Shown: positions 1 to 9,242, counted from the first letter of the stretch. The stretch is 64,000 nucleotides of DNA from Brevibacterium ravenspurgense (GCF_001584615.1 NZ_LQQC01000010.1:620001-684000), one strand, 5' to 3'. Numbers and translations are program-made. Notes: generated by a model not told the origin, from the letters alone.

Positions 1-148
1 ACACAGCTCACCCGGGCAGGCGCCTCGTAAGCCGAATCTGCGACACCTCGTCGGCTCTTTTGCAAAACACCCGAAACAATACGCGGGCAACGGCCCAGCA
101 GACCGTACAGTGAGAAAAACCTTTGTCTTCCCCATGTAAAGGACTCAC

Positions 149-1915
149 ATGCGACACCTACCGGCAACACTCGGCGCCCTCGGGGTGGCCGTTGCGGTAG
201 CCGTGCCCGCTGCCGCGGCACCCAATGCCGACAGCAGCGCAGAACCGGCGCCGCAGGAGACCGCCAAGAACGCTCCGCAGGAAACCGACAACGACGGTCA
301 GGAACCCAAGGTCGACACCGTCAAGCAGAAGGTTGACGCTGACAGCACGGCCCTCATCGACGCCACCGGCACAAACGATGAGAACACCGTAGTCATCTTC
401 GGAGCGACATGGGCAGGCGACGCCCAGCCGAAGGTCGAGTACCGCTCAAAGGTGACCAACAGCCTCAAATGGTCGATGTGGCAGGAACTCGAGGCCGACC
501 CTGACGAAGGCCCCGACGACGGCTCGAACGAGGCCAACACCCCCGGCACGGGAGCCGTCAGCGCTGCCTACAACGAAAAGATCGAAGTGCGCACCAAGGG
601 CGCACCCGTCACCGTGACCGTCACGACCACCCCGATCACGGACGCCGACCGCACCATGTTCGGCGGCGTCAACGACGAAGGCACATTCTCCTCCCCCGAC
701 CTCAACGAACCCGCATCGTCCGCGCCGGAAGCCGACTCCACCTCGGCAGCCGGCAGCGGCCCCATCGCCGGCGGCAAACTCAACGCCAAGAAAGCCGCAT
801 CCATCGGCGGCTTCAAGTACTTCTCGCGCAAGCAGTGGGGTGCGCGGAAGGCTCGCTGCTCGACTTCGACGACCAACCGCAACACCGCGACGATCATCCA
901 CCACACGGAAGGCTCGAACAGCTACTCCAAGGAGCAGGTTCCGGGCATCCTCCGCGGTATCCAGTCCTACCACCAGGGCAGCCGTCACTGGTGCGACATC
1001 GGCTACAACATGCTCGTCGACAAGTACGGCAACATCTACGAGGGTCGCCCCAAGCTCGACAAAGCCGCCATCGGTGCCCACGCATCGAGCGTCAACCGCG
1101 GCACGTTCGGCATTTCAGTGATCGGCTCCTACAAGAAGAAGGCGCCTGAGGCAGCAATCAACTCGGTTGCCCGCATCGTCGCCTGGCAGTCCTCGAAGTG
1201 GAACTGGAAGATCGACTCCAAGGTCACCCTGACCTCGGCAGGCGGCGCCACCCGCAAGTACCCCAAGGGTGCGAAGATGACCGTGCAGCGCGTATCCAGC
1301 CACAGGGACATCGGCAACACCGACTGCCCCGGCGACGGTCTGTACAGCCAGCTGGGTGACATCCGCAAGAAGGCCATCGGCTTCCAGAAGGGCAAGCCTC
1401 CGGCACCGGCTGAAAAGCCCAAGAGCCCCATCCAGAAGTTCCACGAGGCCAACAAGTCCAAGACCGGCAAGCCCACGGGCAAGGAGCACGGCGGTCTGCC
1501 CGGCGGCGGCGCGTACCGAGCCTTTGAAAAGGGCGCGGTGCACCACTCACCGAAGACCGGCACCCACTTCACCCGGTTCGGCTCCGGCATCCAGAAGGCA
1601 TGGGCTGCGCAGGCCTTTGAACGCGGCGCGCTGGGCTACCCGACCGGCGAAGAATCCTGCACCATCAAGGACGGCGGCTGCTACCAGGCGTTCCAGAACG
1701 GCTCAATCCACTGGTCGCCCAAGATCGGCGCCCGCAAGCTCATGTACGACTCCGCCATCCGCAAAGAATGGGCCAAGCAGGGCTTTGAACGCGGCTCGCT
1801 CGGCTACCCCACAACGGAAGAGTTCACGTGGGGCAAGTACAAGCGCGTCAACTTCGAAGGCGGCTACCTCACCTGGACAAAGGAAGAGGGTGTGAAGCAC
1901 CACAAGAAGAAGTGA
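149..1915 (+). CDS. Secreted N-acetylmuramoyl-L-alanine amidase with LGFP repeats
   Basis: Predicted to cut the amide bond between N-acetylmuramic acid and the peptide stem of peptidoglycan outside the cell. Residues 1-23 form a signal peptide ending near AAAA-P. An acidic, low-complexity segment follows. The amidase_2/PGRP domain spans about residues 225-400. Its likely zinc ligands are one of H251/H252 (IIHHTEG), H385 (SSHRD) and C393 (TDCPG). The C-terminus (about 435-585) carries LGFP-type repeats, seen as GALGYPTGEE and GSLGYPTTEE; in corynebacteria and mycobacteria such repeats tie proteins to the cell wall. The ATG follows AAAGGA at a 5-nt gap. It stands alone and ends at a strong terminator. 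Family call is firm; the exact bond cut is inferred. Confidence 0.9.
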   Translation: MRHLPATLGALGVAVAVAVPAAAAPNADSSAEPAPQETAKNAPQETDNDGQEPKVDTVKQKVDADSTALIDATGTNDENTVVIFGATWAGDAQPKVEYRSKVTNSLKWSMWQELEADPDEGPDDGSNEANTPGTGAVSAAYNEKIEVRTKGAPVTVTVTTTPITDADRTMFGGVNDEGTFSSPDLNEPASSAPEADSTSAAGSGPIAGGKLNAKKAASIGGFKYFSRKQWGARKARCSTSTTNRNTATIIHHTEGSNSYSKEQVPGILRGIQSYHQGSRHWCDIGYNMLVDKYGNIYEGRPKLDKAAIGAHASSVNRGTFGISVIGSYKKKAPEAAINSVARIVAWQSSKWNWKIDSKVTLTSAGGATRKYPKGAKMTVQRVSSHRDIGNTDCPGDGLYSQLGDIRKKAIGFQKGKPPAPAEKPKSPIQKFHEANKSKTGKPTGKEHGGLPGGGAYRAFEKGAVHHSPKTGTHFTRFGSGIQKAWAAQAFERGALGYPTGEESCTIKDGGCYQAFQNGSIHWSPKIGARKLMYDSAIRKEWAKQGFERGSLGYPTTEEFTWGKYKRVNFEGGYLTWTKEEGVKHHKKK

Positions 1916-1941
1916 TCCTCTTCAGAGTTCGTCTCACCTGA

Positions 1942-1983
1942 GCGGGGCGGCAGTTCTGATCGAACTGCCGCCCCGCTTCTTTG
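1942..1983 (+). terminator. Rho-independent terminator of the LGFP amidase gene
   Basis: A perfect 15-bp stem (1942-1956 with 1962-1976), 5-nt loop, followed by TTCTTT. It lies 27 bp past the amidase stop codon. Confidence 0.9.
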
Positions 1984-2038
1984 TTCGGCTGCCGTGTTCG
2001 CTTCCGAGTGCTGACGAGGCGCCGCTAGAGTGAGCGGT

Positions 2039-2749
2039 ATGACTGACCTTGCGAAGCTGGACACCGAAGGCGTTCAACGGGTGCTCGCGGTTGTGGCCCA
2101 CCCGGACGACATGGAGTACGGAGCATCGGCAGCAGTTGCCAAGTGGGCGGCAGAGGGAATCGAAATTCACTATCTGCTGCTGACCGCCGGAGAAGCCGGC
2201 ATCGCCTCCATCGAACCAGACCGGACCGCAGCCCTTCGCGCGGAAGAACAGCAGGCGGCCTGTGACATCGTCGGAGCTGCGTCACTGGAAATCCTTGGCT
2301 TCCCGGACGGACTGCTGGAACCCGACCACAGCGTGCGCAAGGCCATTGTCCGCAAGATCCGCGAAGTACGGCCGCAGATGGCGATCTCACTGACGTGGGA
2401 ACTCGAAGTCGGCTTCGGCATCAACCACGTCGACCACCGTGCCTGCGGTATGGCACTCATGGACGCCATTCGTGACGCCGACAACCCGTGGATCTTCCAG
2501 GACCTGGGTCTTAAGCGCTGGAAGGTCGAACGGGCCCTATTCTGTGCAGCAACAAAGCCCACGCACTATGTCGATGTGTCCGGCGAACCTCTGCAGAAGG
2601 GCATCGCCTCACTGGCAGCCCACGAACAGTATCTTGCAGCGCTGCCCGACCACCCCACCCCAGAAGAGATCAACCGGGGTGTGACAGAGGAAGCCGGCAG
2701 GCGCCTCGGGATTGAGGCCGCTCTACCAGTCCGTGAGGTGCGGCTGTGA
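2039..2749 (+). CDS. PIG-L (LmbE-type) family deacetylase
   Basis: A 236-residue zinc-dependent N-deacetylase of the family that includes MshB, Mca and LmbE. The metal motif AHPDD is near residue 18 and the second motif NHVDHR near 132. Known members remove acetyl groups from GlcNAc-type substrates or cleave mycothiol conjugates. Substrate cannot be told from the sequence. It lacks a signal peptide, so it is cytosolic. A GTG lies 9 bp upstream in frame, but the ATG gives the more usual N-terminus. It overlaps the next gene by four bases (GTGA), so the two are translationally coupled. Confidence 0.85.
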   Translation: MTDLAKLDTEGVQRVLAVVAHPDDMEYGASAAVAKWAAEGIEIHYLLLTAGEAGIASIEPDRTAALRAEEQQAACDIVGAASLEILGFPDGLLEPDHSVRKAIVRKIREVRPQMAISLTWELEVGFGINHVDHRACGMALMDAIRDADNPWIFQDLGLKRWKVERALFCAATKPTHYVDVSGEPLQKGIASLAAHEQYLAALPDHPTPEEINRGVTEEAGRRLGIEAALPVREVRL

Positions 2750-3660
2750 CAGCTGTTCCGTGGCAGCCGGAGTCCGAGCCGAGCGTCACCGACACCGCAC
2801 TCGTGTTTGAGGGCGGAGGCATGCGGGCTGCCTTTTCTGCCGGCATTGCCATCACACTCATTCGGGCCGGCATCGACTTCCCGCACACCTTCGGGGTCAG
2901 CGCGGGCACTTCGACGACGGCAAACCTGGTGTCGCGCGACATCGATCGCGCCAGGCGCAGCTTCGTGGAGTTCTCCACCGACCCGCAGTTCGGGTCGCTG
3001 AAGACTTTTGCGCGCGGGCAAGGGCTGTTCAACGCCGAATACATCTACCAGAACACCGCCCTGCCCGATCAGGCCCTGCCGCTTGACTGGGACACCTTCT
3101 GCGCGCACCCCTCAGAAGTGTCCGTTGTGGCGTTCAATGCCGAAGACGGCACGACCGTCGAATGGCGGCGTGCTGACTTCCCCACGATGGACGACTACCT
3201 GCTGCGCGTGCGAGCATCATCGACCATGCCTATCGTCATGCCCGTCACAGACGTTGACGGCACCCTCTACGTTGACGGTGCTCTTGGTGACGGCGGCGGA
3301 ATCGCTCTGCCGGCCATGCTCGATGCGGGTTTTGACCGGGGCGTATTCGTGCTGACCCAAGAACGCCGGTACCGGAAATCGCCCGCGCGGTTCAAACACA
3401 GCACCCGGCAGATCTTCCGTCGGCTGCCCGCGGTCCCCGCGGCAATGGAAACCCGGGCGGCACGCTACAACAGCATCCGCGAACAGCTGTTCGACCTCGA
3501 AGCAGAAGGCAGAGCCTTCATCATCGAACCGGACATCATGCAGATCGGCAATTCGACCCGGAACCTGTCGCAGCTGGCGGCGGCACACCGGCACGGGCTG
3601 TCCGTCGGTCGCCGCAAACTGCCCGGGCTGCGAGACTTCCTGGGGCTATCATACGAATGA
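2746..3660 (+). CDS. Patatin-like phospholipase (RssA/YjjU type)
   Basis: A 304-residue patatin-fold lipid acyl hydrolase. The oxyanion motif GGGMRAAFSAG is at residues 24-34, the nucleophile elbow GVSAGTS follows, and the dyad aspartate is in DGALGDGG. These are the complete catalytic features of the family. There is no signal peptide. It starts at a GTG inside the stop codon of the PIG-L gene, so both are probably made from one message. Substrate is unknown; bacterial relatives act on phospholipids or acylglycerols. Confidence 0.88.
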   Translation: MTAVPWQPESEPSVTDTALVFEGGGMRAAFSAGIAITLIRAGIDFPHTFGVSAGTSTTANLVSRDIDRARRSFVEFSTDPQFGSLKTFARGQGLFNAEYIYQNTALPDQALPLDWDTFCAHPSEVSVVAFNAEDGTTVEWRRADFPTMDDYLLRVRASSTMPIVMPVTDVDGTLYVDGALGDGGGIALPAMLDAGFDRGVFVLTQERRYRKSPARFKHSTRQIFRRLPAVPAAMETRAARYNSIREQLFDLEAEGRAFIIEPDIMQIGNSTRNLSQLAAAHRHGLSVGRRKLPGLRDFLGLSYE

Positions 3661-3717
3661 GCGTCGCTGCAGCTGCGCGCTGTCGGTTTGAGACGGCCGC
3701 CCACTGACGACAAAAGA

Positions 3718-3750
3718 AAGGGCCGGCGGGATTTCCTCCCGCCGGCCCTT
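3718..3750. terminator. Bidirectional terminator between convergent patatin and tpx genes
   Basis: A 14-bp stem (3718-3731 with 3737-3750) with A-rich sequence on one side and T residues on the other. It serves both the plus-strand patatin gene and the minus-strand tpx gene. Confidence 0.85.
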
Positions 3751-3778
3751 CGATCAGCTGAGTGCTGACCAGTGAGCT

Positions 3779-4276
3779 TTACTTGAGCGCGCCCAGTGCC
3801 GCCTCGTAATCCGGTTCCTGACCGATTTCGGGAACCTGCTCGGTGTAGACGACCGAACCTTCGGCGTCCACAACGACAACCGCGCGCGACAGAAGACCCT
3901 TCAGCGGGCCTGCAGTCATCGTGACGCCGTAGTCCTCACCGAAGGAGGAACGGAACGCCGAGGCGCTCACGACATTGTCAATGCCCTCAGCCGCGCAGAA
4001 GCGCTCCTGCGCAAACGGAAGGTCCTTCGACACGTTGAGGACAACCGTGTTGTCACGGCCGCCGGCCTTTTCATTGAAAGCGCGGACACTCGCCTGGCAC
4101 ACGCCGGTGTCAATGCTGGGGAAGATGTTGATGACCAGCTGCTTGCCGGCGAAGTTCTTCAGTTCAACGTCGGAAAGATCCGTGCCCACCAGAGTGAAAG
4201 CGGGAGCCTGCGCGCCCTTTTCAGGGAGGTTTCCGACGGTGGTGATGGGGTCGCCCTGGAAAGTGATGTCTGCCAT
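3779..4276 (-). CDS. tpx: Thiol peroxidase, atypical 2-Cys peroxiredoxin
   Basis: A 165-residue cytosolic peroxiredoxin that reduces hydrogen and organic peroxides with electrons from thioredoxin. The peroxidatic cysteine is C60 in PSIDTGVCQ and the resolving cysteine is C94 in ERFCAAEG, both at the spacing typical of Tpx. Length and full-length sequence pattern match the family. It is convergent with the patatin gene. A GAAAGGAATTCTC leader upstream of ATG supplies the ribosome binding site. Confidence 0.96.
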   Translation of the reverse strand: MADITFQGDPITTVGNLPEKGAQAPAFTLVGTDLSDVELKNFAGKQLVINIFPSIDTGVCQASVRAFNEKAGGRDNTVVLNVSKDLPFAQERFCAAEGIDNVVSASAFRSSFGEDYGVTMTAGPLKGLLSRAVVVVDAEGSVVYTEQVPEIGQEPDYEAALGALK

Positions 4277-4332
4277 GAGAATTCCTTTCGTAGATTGGCC
4301 TGCCCTGCGGTGTTAGACCACCGGACGGGAGG

Positions 4333-4773
4333 TCACTGCTGCGCTTTTTCGCGTACCTGACGCTGGATGCGGGCCAGCATGCCGGACATTCCGTTCAGCC
4401 GCAGCGGACTGACCTGCTTTTCAATGTTGAGCTTAAGCGGGAAATCTGCGGGAACGTCGAGGACTGTCTGCACGGTTGCTCCATCCAGGCCCTCATTCAG
4501 GATCCCCGCGAAGCCGCGCGTGGTCGGAGCTTCCGCAGGTGCCGAAAAGAACAGGTGCACCGTGCTGTCCGGCTGGGTGCCGTCGACCTCCACGCGGATG
4601 AAGATCGGCGACTGGCATTCCGGAACGGGCTCAAGCAGCTTTGGATCGTCCTTCAGCCGCTGTGGAAGGTCCGGCAGTTCGTCGCTGAATTCCAGCAGCA
4701 GTTCCAGCCGCTGGCTTTCCTCCATAGCGCCGAAGTCGTCGGCGATTTCCTGCAGTGCCTGCGGAATAGTCAC
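4333..4773 (-). CDS. SufE family sulfur acceptor protein
   Basis: A SufE/CsdE-like protein of 146 residues. In the family it takes sulfur from a cysteine desulfurase or handles persulfide. The sulfur-accepting cysteine is in VPECQSPIF. The GTG at 4773 was chosen because it overlaps the sseA stop codon (GTGA); the longer in-frame N-terminus would read back inside sseA. Coupling to a rhodanese fits a shared role in sulfane-sulfur handling. Its exact desulfurase partner is not in the window. Confidence 0.9.
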   Translation of the reverse strand: MTIPQALQEIADDFGAMEESQRLELLLEFSDELPDLPQRLKDDPKLLEPVPECQSPIFIRVEVDGTQPDSTVHLFFSAPAEAPTTRGFAGILNEGLDGATVQTVLDVPADFPLKLNIEKQVSPLRLNGMSGMLARIQRQVREKAQQ

Positions 4774-5675
4774 TTCTGCGGAGCCTCTCCCGGCTGGTCT
4801 CCCTGGGCGATCGGCACGCGCATGGCGTTGCCCCATTCGGTCCAGGAACCGTCGTAGTTCTTCACGTTCTCAAAGCCCAGAAGGTAGGACAGCACGAACC
4901 ACGTGTGGCTGGAGCGTTCACCGATCCGGCAGTAGGCGTAGGCAACGTCGGTCTTGCCCAGGCCGAGGTCATCAATGTAGATCTTGCGCAACTGATCAGC
5001 CGATTTGAACGTGCCGTCCTCATTGGCCGCGGTTGCCCACGGCACCGAGTGAGCGGTGGGAATGTGTCCACCGCGCAGAGCGCCCTCTTCCGGGTAGTCC
5101 GGCATGTGGGTGCGCTCACCGGTGTATTCCTGCGGGCTGCGCACGTCGATCAGCGGGATCTGGCCGATGGCTTCCAGCACTTCGGGCAGGAGCGCGCGGA
5201 TAGGTGCGTCGTTGCGTTCCACTACCGGGTAGTCGGTGCGTTCACGCTGCGGCTTTTCGCGCGTCATTTCGCGGCCTTCGGCTTCCCACTTGGCGCGGCC
5301 GCCGTCCATGAGCCGAACGTCTTCGTGGCCGAACAGTTTGAACACCCACATGGCGTATGCAGCCCACCAGTTGGACTTGTCGCCGTAGACGACGATCGTG
5401 TCGTCGCGGCTGATGCCCTTGGCGCTCATCATTTCGGCGAATTCGGGGCCCTGCACGTAGTCGCGGACCACCTGGTCGTTCAGTTCGGTGTGCCAGTCGA
5501 TCTTGACCGCGCCGGGAATGTGGCCGGTTTCGTAGAGCAGGACGTCTTCGTCAGATTCGACGACGACAACACCGGGGGTGTTGAGGTTCTCAGCCACCCA
5601 CGCGGTGGAGACGAGAGCTTCCGGGTGCGCGTAGTCGGCGAACTTCGGATCGGTTGTGTCTGGTGAAGCGGTCAC
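4770..5675 (-). CDS. sseA: Thiosulfate/3-mercaptopyruvate sulfurtransferase
   Basis: A two-domain rhodanese of about 302 residues that moves sulfur from thiosulfate or mercaptopyruvate to an acceptor. The N-terminal domain is inactive in form; the C-terminal domain has the active-site loop CRIGERS with the catalytic cysteine at about residue 249. The GTG at 5675 is preferred over an ATG 24 bp upstream because GGAGG sits six bases before it. The gene is followed by sufE with a 4-bp overlap. The SseA name follows the actinobacterial rhodanese-SufE pairing. Confidence 0.92.
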   Translation of the reverse strand: MTASPDTTDPKFADYAHPEALVSTAWVAENLNTPGVVVVESDEDVLLYETGHIPGAVKIDWHTELNDQVVRDYVQGPEFAEMMSAKGISRDDTIVVYGDKSNWWAAYAMWVFKLFGHEDVRLMDGGRAKWEAEGREMTREKPQRERTDYPVVERNDAPIRALLPEVLEAIGQIPLIDVRSPQEYTGERTHMPDYPEEGALRGGHIPTAHSVPWATAANEDGTFKSADQLRKIYIDDLGLGKTDVAYAYCRIGERSSHTWFVLSYLLGFENVKNYDGSWTEWGNAMRVPIAQGDQPGEAPQK

Positions 5676-5758
5676 TGGGCCTCCGTGCTGCGTAGGCAAT
5701 AGGTAATGTTTTTCTAGCCTAATGGACGTGTGTACCGCCGAAGCAATTGAGGACTACC

Positions 5759-6556
5759 TCACTTGTCGGCGGTCTGCTTAAGGAAACCGCGAAGCACCGC
5801 CAAGAATTCCTCAGGTTTTTCTGAGTGCACCCAGTGACCTGCGTCTTTGACCATGACTTTGTGGGCGCGTGGGAAGAGAGCACGCATGGGTTCGTCGTGT
5901 TCGTCCTTGATGTAGTTCGACTTCGCTCCGCCCATCCACAGGACTGGACCGTCATAGGTGGTTTCGAACTCGGGGAACGCGTTGATGTCGCCCACCGCGT
6001 TGTTGAGCATGGCCACGTTGGCTTGGAACTCAAAGCCGCTGTCGGACCGGCGCAGGTTCTGCAGGAGGAAGCCGCGCACGGTGGGGTCGGATACGCCGGC
6101 TTCTTCGAGTTCGGCGTCAGCCTGGCTGCGGCTTGAGAGCGCTTCGAGGTCAAGACCGGCGAGCGCGCTCAGAAGCGGCACGAAGTTGGAGTCCTTCGAG
6201 CTGACCGGCGACATGTCTTCGACGATGAGTGCCGTGAACAGCTGGGGTTTGCGCAAAGCGGCGACCATAGCGGTCTTCGCACCCATCGAATGGCCCAGCA
6301 GCACGACAGAGTCTTCGCCGGTTTCTGGCAGGATCACATTTTCTATGAACTCGATGACGGCCTGGCCCATGTCTTCGTAGTCGAAGTCCTCGGTCCACGG
6401 GGAGCTTCCGTGGTTGGGCAAGTCCACGAGGAAGCACCGGTACTCGTCTTCCAGCGCTTTTGCTGCGGAGAGAAAATTGCGCCCCCGGCCCATCAGGCCG
6501 TGGAGGAAGACGACTGCCGGTCCGGTCGTGCCGTAGGCGGTATAGGACAACTGCAT
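5759..6556 (-). CDS. Alpha/beta hydrolase, YbfF-like esterase
   Basis: A 265-residue single-domain hydrolase. The nucleophile is in GHSMG (around residue 100), the acid is probably in VEDMSP, and the histidine is in DAGHWVH near the C-terminus. The HGLMGRGRNF loop supplies the oxyanion hole. No signal peptide, so cytosolic. It resembles YbfF-type acyl-ester hydrolases. It is divergent from the rlmA-like gene with only 22 bp between start codons, so the promoters must overlap the coding edges. Confidence 0.85.
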   Translation of the reverse strand: MQLSYTAYGTTGPAVVFLHGLMGRGRNFLSAAKALEDEYRCFLVDLPNHGSSPWTEDFDYEDMGQAVIEFIENVILPETGEDSVVLLGHSMGAKTAMVAALRKPQLFTALIVEDMSPVSSKDSNFVPLLSALAGLDLEALSSRSQADAELEEAGVSDPTVRGFLLQNLRRSDSGFEFQANVAMLNNAVGDINAFPEFETTYDGPVLWMGGAKSNYIKDEHDEPMRALFPRAHKVMVKDAGHWVHSEKPEEFLAVLRGFLKQTADK

Positions 6557-6578
6557 GGGGCCTCCCTAAACTGGTTCG

Positions 6579-7517
6579 GTGCTTGATCTTAGTCTGCTGC
6601 GCTGCCCGGTCTGTCAGGGGAAGCTGCATGCCGTCGGTGAGCCTGACCGCGTGCGGGCTGTTGAATGCGGAGAGCGGCACAACTTTGCGCGGGCCAGGAA
6701 GGGCTATCTTTCACTGCTGTCAGGCCCGAAGGCTCGCAGCGGTGACACTGCCGATATGGTCGCTGCTCGCCGCAGCTTCCTGGACTCAGGTCTGTACTCT
6801 CAGTTGGCCGCTGAGGTCGCCCGCTGCGCGGTCGAAGAGGCACAGTCCGGGTCCGCTCTCGCGGCACCCGCTGACGAGGTGCCCGCTGCCGAGGAGCCCG
6901 CCGCCGAGGAGCCCGCCGACTCCCCCGCTCCCCTCACCGTGCTCGATGCCGGCTGCGGGACCGGCTACTACTGTGCCGCAGTGCTGAGCGCCTGTGCTGA
7001 AGCGGGTGTGGCTGCGCGGGCCTACGCTTTTGATTCAGCTCCCGCGGCAGCAGCTGCGGCTGCAAAAGCCCACCCGAGGATCACTGCTTTTACATGGGAT
7101 GTCTACCGACCCTTGCCTCTTGAGGACAGCAGCGTTGATGTGATTCTCAGCGTGTTCTCCCCCAGGGTGCCCGCTGAATTCCACCGGGTGCTCAAACCCG
7201 GTGGTGCGCTCATCACCGCCCGTCCCACACAGAAGCATTTGGCAGCGCTGCTGCAGTCTCACGACGGGACCGTGAGCATCGATGAGCACAAAGAAAGCCG
7301 ACTCCAGCGGTCACTCGAGCCGTTCTTTGCAGAAGGTGAGCGGCGCCTCGTGAACCATCCCCTGCATTTGAGCGCCCGTCAGGCGCGCGAACTGATCGGC
7401 ATGACGCCCTCGGCCTGGCACATTGACCCGCATGTTTTCACGGACGATGTGACGGCTGAGTTCTCCGTCGTCGTGTCCCCGTGGCACCGTCGACCAGGCG
7501 GCCAGGCCGACCGTTAG
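6579..7517 (+). CDS. RlmA-type 23S rRNA guanine-N1 methyltransferase
   Basis: The N-terminus holds the zinc knuckle typical of RlmA/TlrB (CPVC, then C and H in VECGERHNF) followed by KGYLSLL. The S-adenosylmethionine motif is VLDAGCGTGYY. Known relatives methylate G745 or G748 of 23S rRNA; in Gram-positive bacteria the G748 enzyme affects mycinamicin and tylosin sensitivity. Length is 312 residues, longer than usual, because an Ala/Glu/Pro-rich segment (about residues 95-120) sits just before the SAM motif. GTG start. Which guanine is modified is an inference. Confidence 0.85.
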   Translation: MLDLSLLRCPVCQGKLHAVGEPDRVRAVECGERHNFARARKGYLSLLSGPKARSGDTADMVAARRSFLDSGLYSQLAAEVARCAVEEAQSGSALAAPADEVPAAEEPAAEEPADSPAPLTVLDAGCGTGYYCAAVLSACAEAGVAARAYAFDSAPAAAAAAAKAHPRITAFTWDVYRPLPLEDSSVDVILSVFSPRVPAEFHRVLKPGGALITARPTQKHLAALLQSHDGTVSIDEHKESRLQRSLEPFFAEGERRLVNHPLHLSARQARELIGMTPSAWHIDPHVFTDDVTAEFSVVVSPWHRRPGGQADR

Positions 7518-7527
7518 ACTACGGGGC

Positions 7528-8043
7528 GTGACTGATGATCTTTCCCGCCTGAGCTCTTTTATTCGCGTCATTCCGGACTACCCGTCCGAGGGCATCCAGT
7601 TCCAAGACATTACGCCGTTGCTGGCTGATTCCTGGGCTCTGCGACGCGCGGCCGAGCTCATGGTCGAACCGTTTGCCGGTCAGTTCGATGTTGTCGCCGG
7701 GATCGAAGCGCGCGGATTCATCTTCGCCGGTGTTGCTGCGGCTCTGGCCGGAACGGGCTTCGTCCCGCTGCGCAAGGCCGGTAAGCTGCCAGTCCCCGCT
7801 GCACGAGTTGAGTACGACCTCGAATACGGTTCAGCGGCAATCGAAGCGAGCGACCAGCTGGCCCCTGGCGTGCGGGTGCTTCTCATTGACGACATCCTCG
7901 CCACCGGAGGCACACTTGCCGCGGGCCTGGAGCTCATCAACACACTCGGCGCGAAGACCGTCGGAACGTCCATCCTGCTGGAGCTTGAGGGCCTTAACGG
8001 CCGCGAGCGCGTCCCGAACGTGCACTCTCTTTTCGCGGTGTGA
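7528..8043 (+). CDS. apt: Adenine phosphoribosyltransferase
   Basis: A 171-residue purine salvage enzyme that joins adenine to PRPP to give AMP. The PRPP-binding motif is VLLIDDILATGGTL, and DVVAGIEARGF is the conserved flexible-loop side. GTG start, ten bases after the upstream methyltransferase gene, so probably the second gene of that unit. In many corynebacteria apt is followed by rel; here it is followed by a palindromic repeat instead. Confidence 0.96.
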   Translation: MTDDLSRLSSFIRVIPDYPSEGIQFQDITPLLADSWALRRAAELMVEPFAGQFDVVAGIEARGFIFAGVAAALAGTGFVPLRKAGKLPVPAARVEYDLEYGSAAIEASDQLAPGVRVLLIDDILATGGTLAAGLELINTLGAKTVGTSILLELEGLNGRERVPNVHSLFAV

Positions 8044-8067
8044 GCTGCGGGGCGGTTTCCCAGCCAG

Positions 8068-8138
8068 ACTTGCGCTTTAATGCAGATTCACGCGTTAATG
8101 CGGCGCATTAACGCGCAAACCTGCATTAGCGCGTGAAT
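8068..8138. repeat. 71-bp palindromic element, copy 1
   Basis: Four 18-bp motifs sit side by side around a dyad at base 8103: A> 8068-8085, B> 8086-8103, <A 8103-8120, <B 8121-8138. Motif A reads ACTTGCGCTTTAATGCAG; motif B reads ATTCACGCGTTAATGCGG. The 13-bp arms GCAGATTCACGCG and CGCGTGAATCTGC (8082-8094, 8130-8142) are perfect complements. It fills the gap between convergent apt and the macro-domain gene. The same element recurs at 9.2, 11.5 and 60.3-61.0 kb. Confidence 0.9.
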
Positions 8139-8211
8139 CTGCGTTGAGACGACGCGCTGTCCGAAGCGCAGAACTGCGTCAGCGCGTGAATGCGTCAGTC
8201 AGCAAGCCACA

Positions 8212-8746
8212 TCAAACAGTCGTCGGTGAATCCAGCTGGGCGCGGAAGGCGCGCTCGGCCTGCTCGCCGAAGGGCACAAACACCACGCGGGTGACAACGT
8301 CGCCCACTTCGGCGGCGGTTTCCTTGACGGTTTCGACAGCAATGCGGGCCGCGTCGTCCATTGGCCAGCCGTACACGCCTGCCGAAATCGCTGGGAACGC
8401 GACACTGTGTGCGCCGATCCGCTTGGCTTCGCGCAGGGATTCCCGGTAGGCCGAAGCCAGCGTTGCCGACCGGTCTTCTGTCTTGGCATACACCGGCCCG
8501 ACGGTGTGAATGACCCAGCGGGCGGGCAGCTCTCCCGCGGTGGTCGCGGCAGCTTGGCCTGCCGGCAGCCCGTCGGGGTATGCGCTTTCACGCAGCTGTT
8601 TGCACTCGGCCAGAATTGCAGGTCCGCCAGCGCGGTGGATCGCCCCGTCGACGCCTCCCCCACCCATCAGCGTGGAGTTTGCCGCATTCACCGATCGCGT
8701 CGACATTCTGCTGCGTGATATCACCGGGTTCAATGCACAGTTCCAT
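8212..8746 (-). pseudogene. Macro-domain protein (ADP-ribose hydrolase type), frameshifted
   Basis: Macro domains of this kind bind ADP-ribose and remove O-acetyl or ADP-ribosyl groups. Starting at the ATG complementary to 8744-8746, preceded by GAGGAG, the frame reads MELCIEPGDITQQNVDAI and then breaks. Shifting by one base at about 8691 restores VNAANSTLMGGGGVDGAIHR and the rest of the domain, including SAGVYGWP. One extra G in the coding strand (ATCGGTGAAT instead of ATCGTGAAT) explains it. Either the gene is inactivated, or this is a sequencing error. The remaining domain is otherwise intact. Confidence 0.85.
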
Positions 8747-8781
8747 GGTTGCTGCTCCTCTGTTCCGGCCAGGAGATCCGA

Positions 8782-9153
8782 CTATTGGGCGTTGTCCTGC
8801 AGCCAGTGGGCAAGCACTGGCACGTGGGAGTGTTCGATGTCTTTCGCGGCTGTCAGCAAAGTGACGTGCGCACTGTGGGAGAGCCTTTCGGCAAGGTCTG
8901 CCGCATCGGCGTTGTCATCAAGTTCGGCTCGGTAGCGGTTCTGAAACTCTGACCAGCGGCCTTCGCGGTCATCGTGGAACCACGATCGAAGCTCAGCACT
9001 GGGGGCGGCGTCTTTAGCCCATTCGTCAATGTCGAGGGTTTCCTTTTTGATCCCCCGCGGCCACATACGATCCACAAGCACGCGAGTGCCCTTAGTTTCC
9101 GGCGCGTCTCCGTATGTGCGGCGAAAAGTCCACTTCGAGCTCAGCTCTGCCAT
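8782..9153 (-). CDS. DUF488 (YeaO-like) family protein
   Basis: A 123-residue protein with the family signature VLVDRMWPRGIKKE followed by WAKDAAPS and RSWFHDD. The biochemical role of DUF488 is not established. The ATG is well placed after AAAGGAG. It lies 35 bp upstream of the macro-domain gene on the same strand, so the two may share a transcript. Confidence 0.85.
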   Translation of the reverse strand: MAELSSKWTFRRTYGDAPETKGTRVLVDRMWPRGIKKETLDIDEWAKDAAPSAELRSWFHDDREGRWSEFQNRYRAELDDNADAADLAERLSHSAHVTLLTAAKDIEHSHVPVLAHWLQDNAQ

Positions 9154-9242
9154 TGAAGCTCCTTTCTCGGTGGATTGGCACTCTCAGTGTCTCGCTTCAC
9201 TTGCCCCGATGGGAAGCATCCCCCATCACTGTCCCAGGCTGG

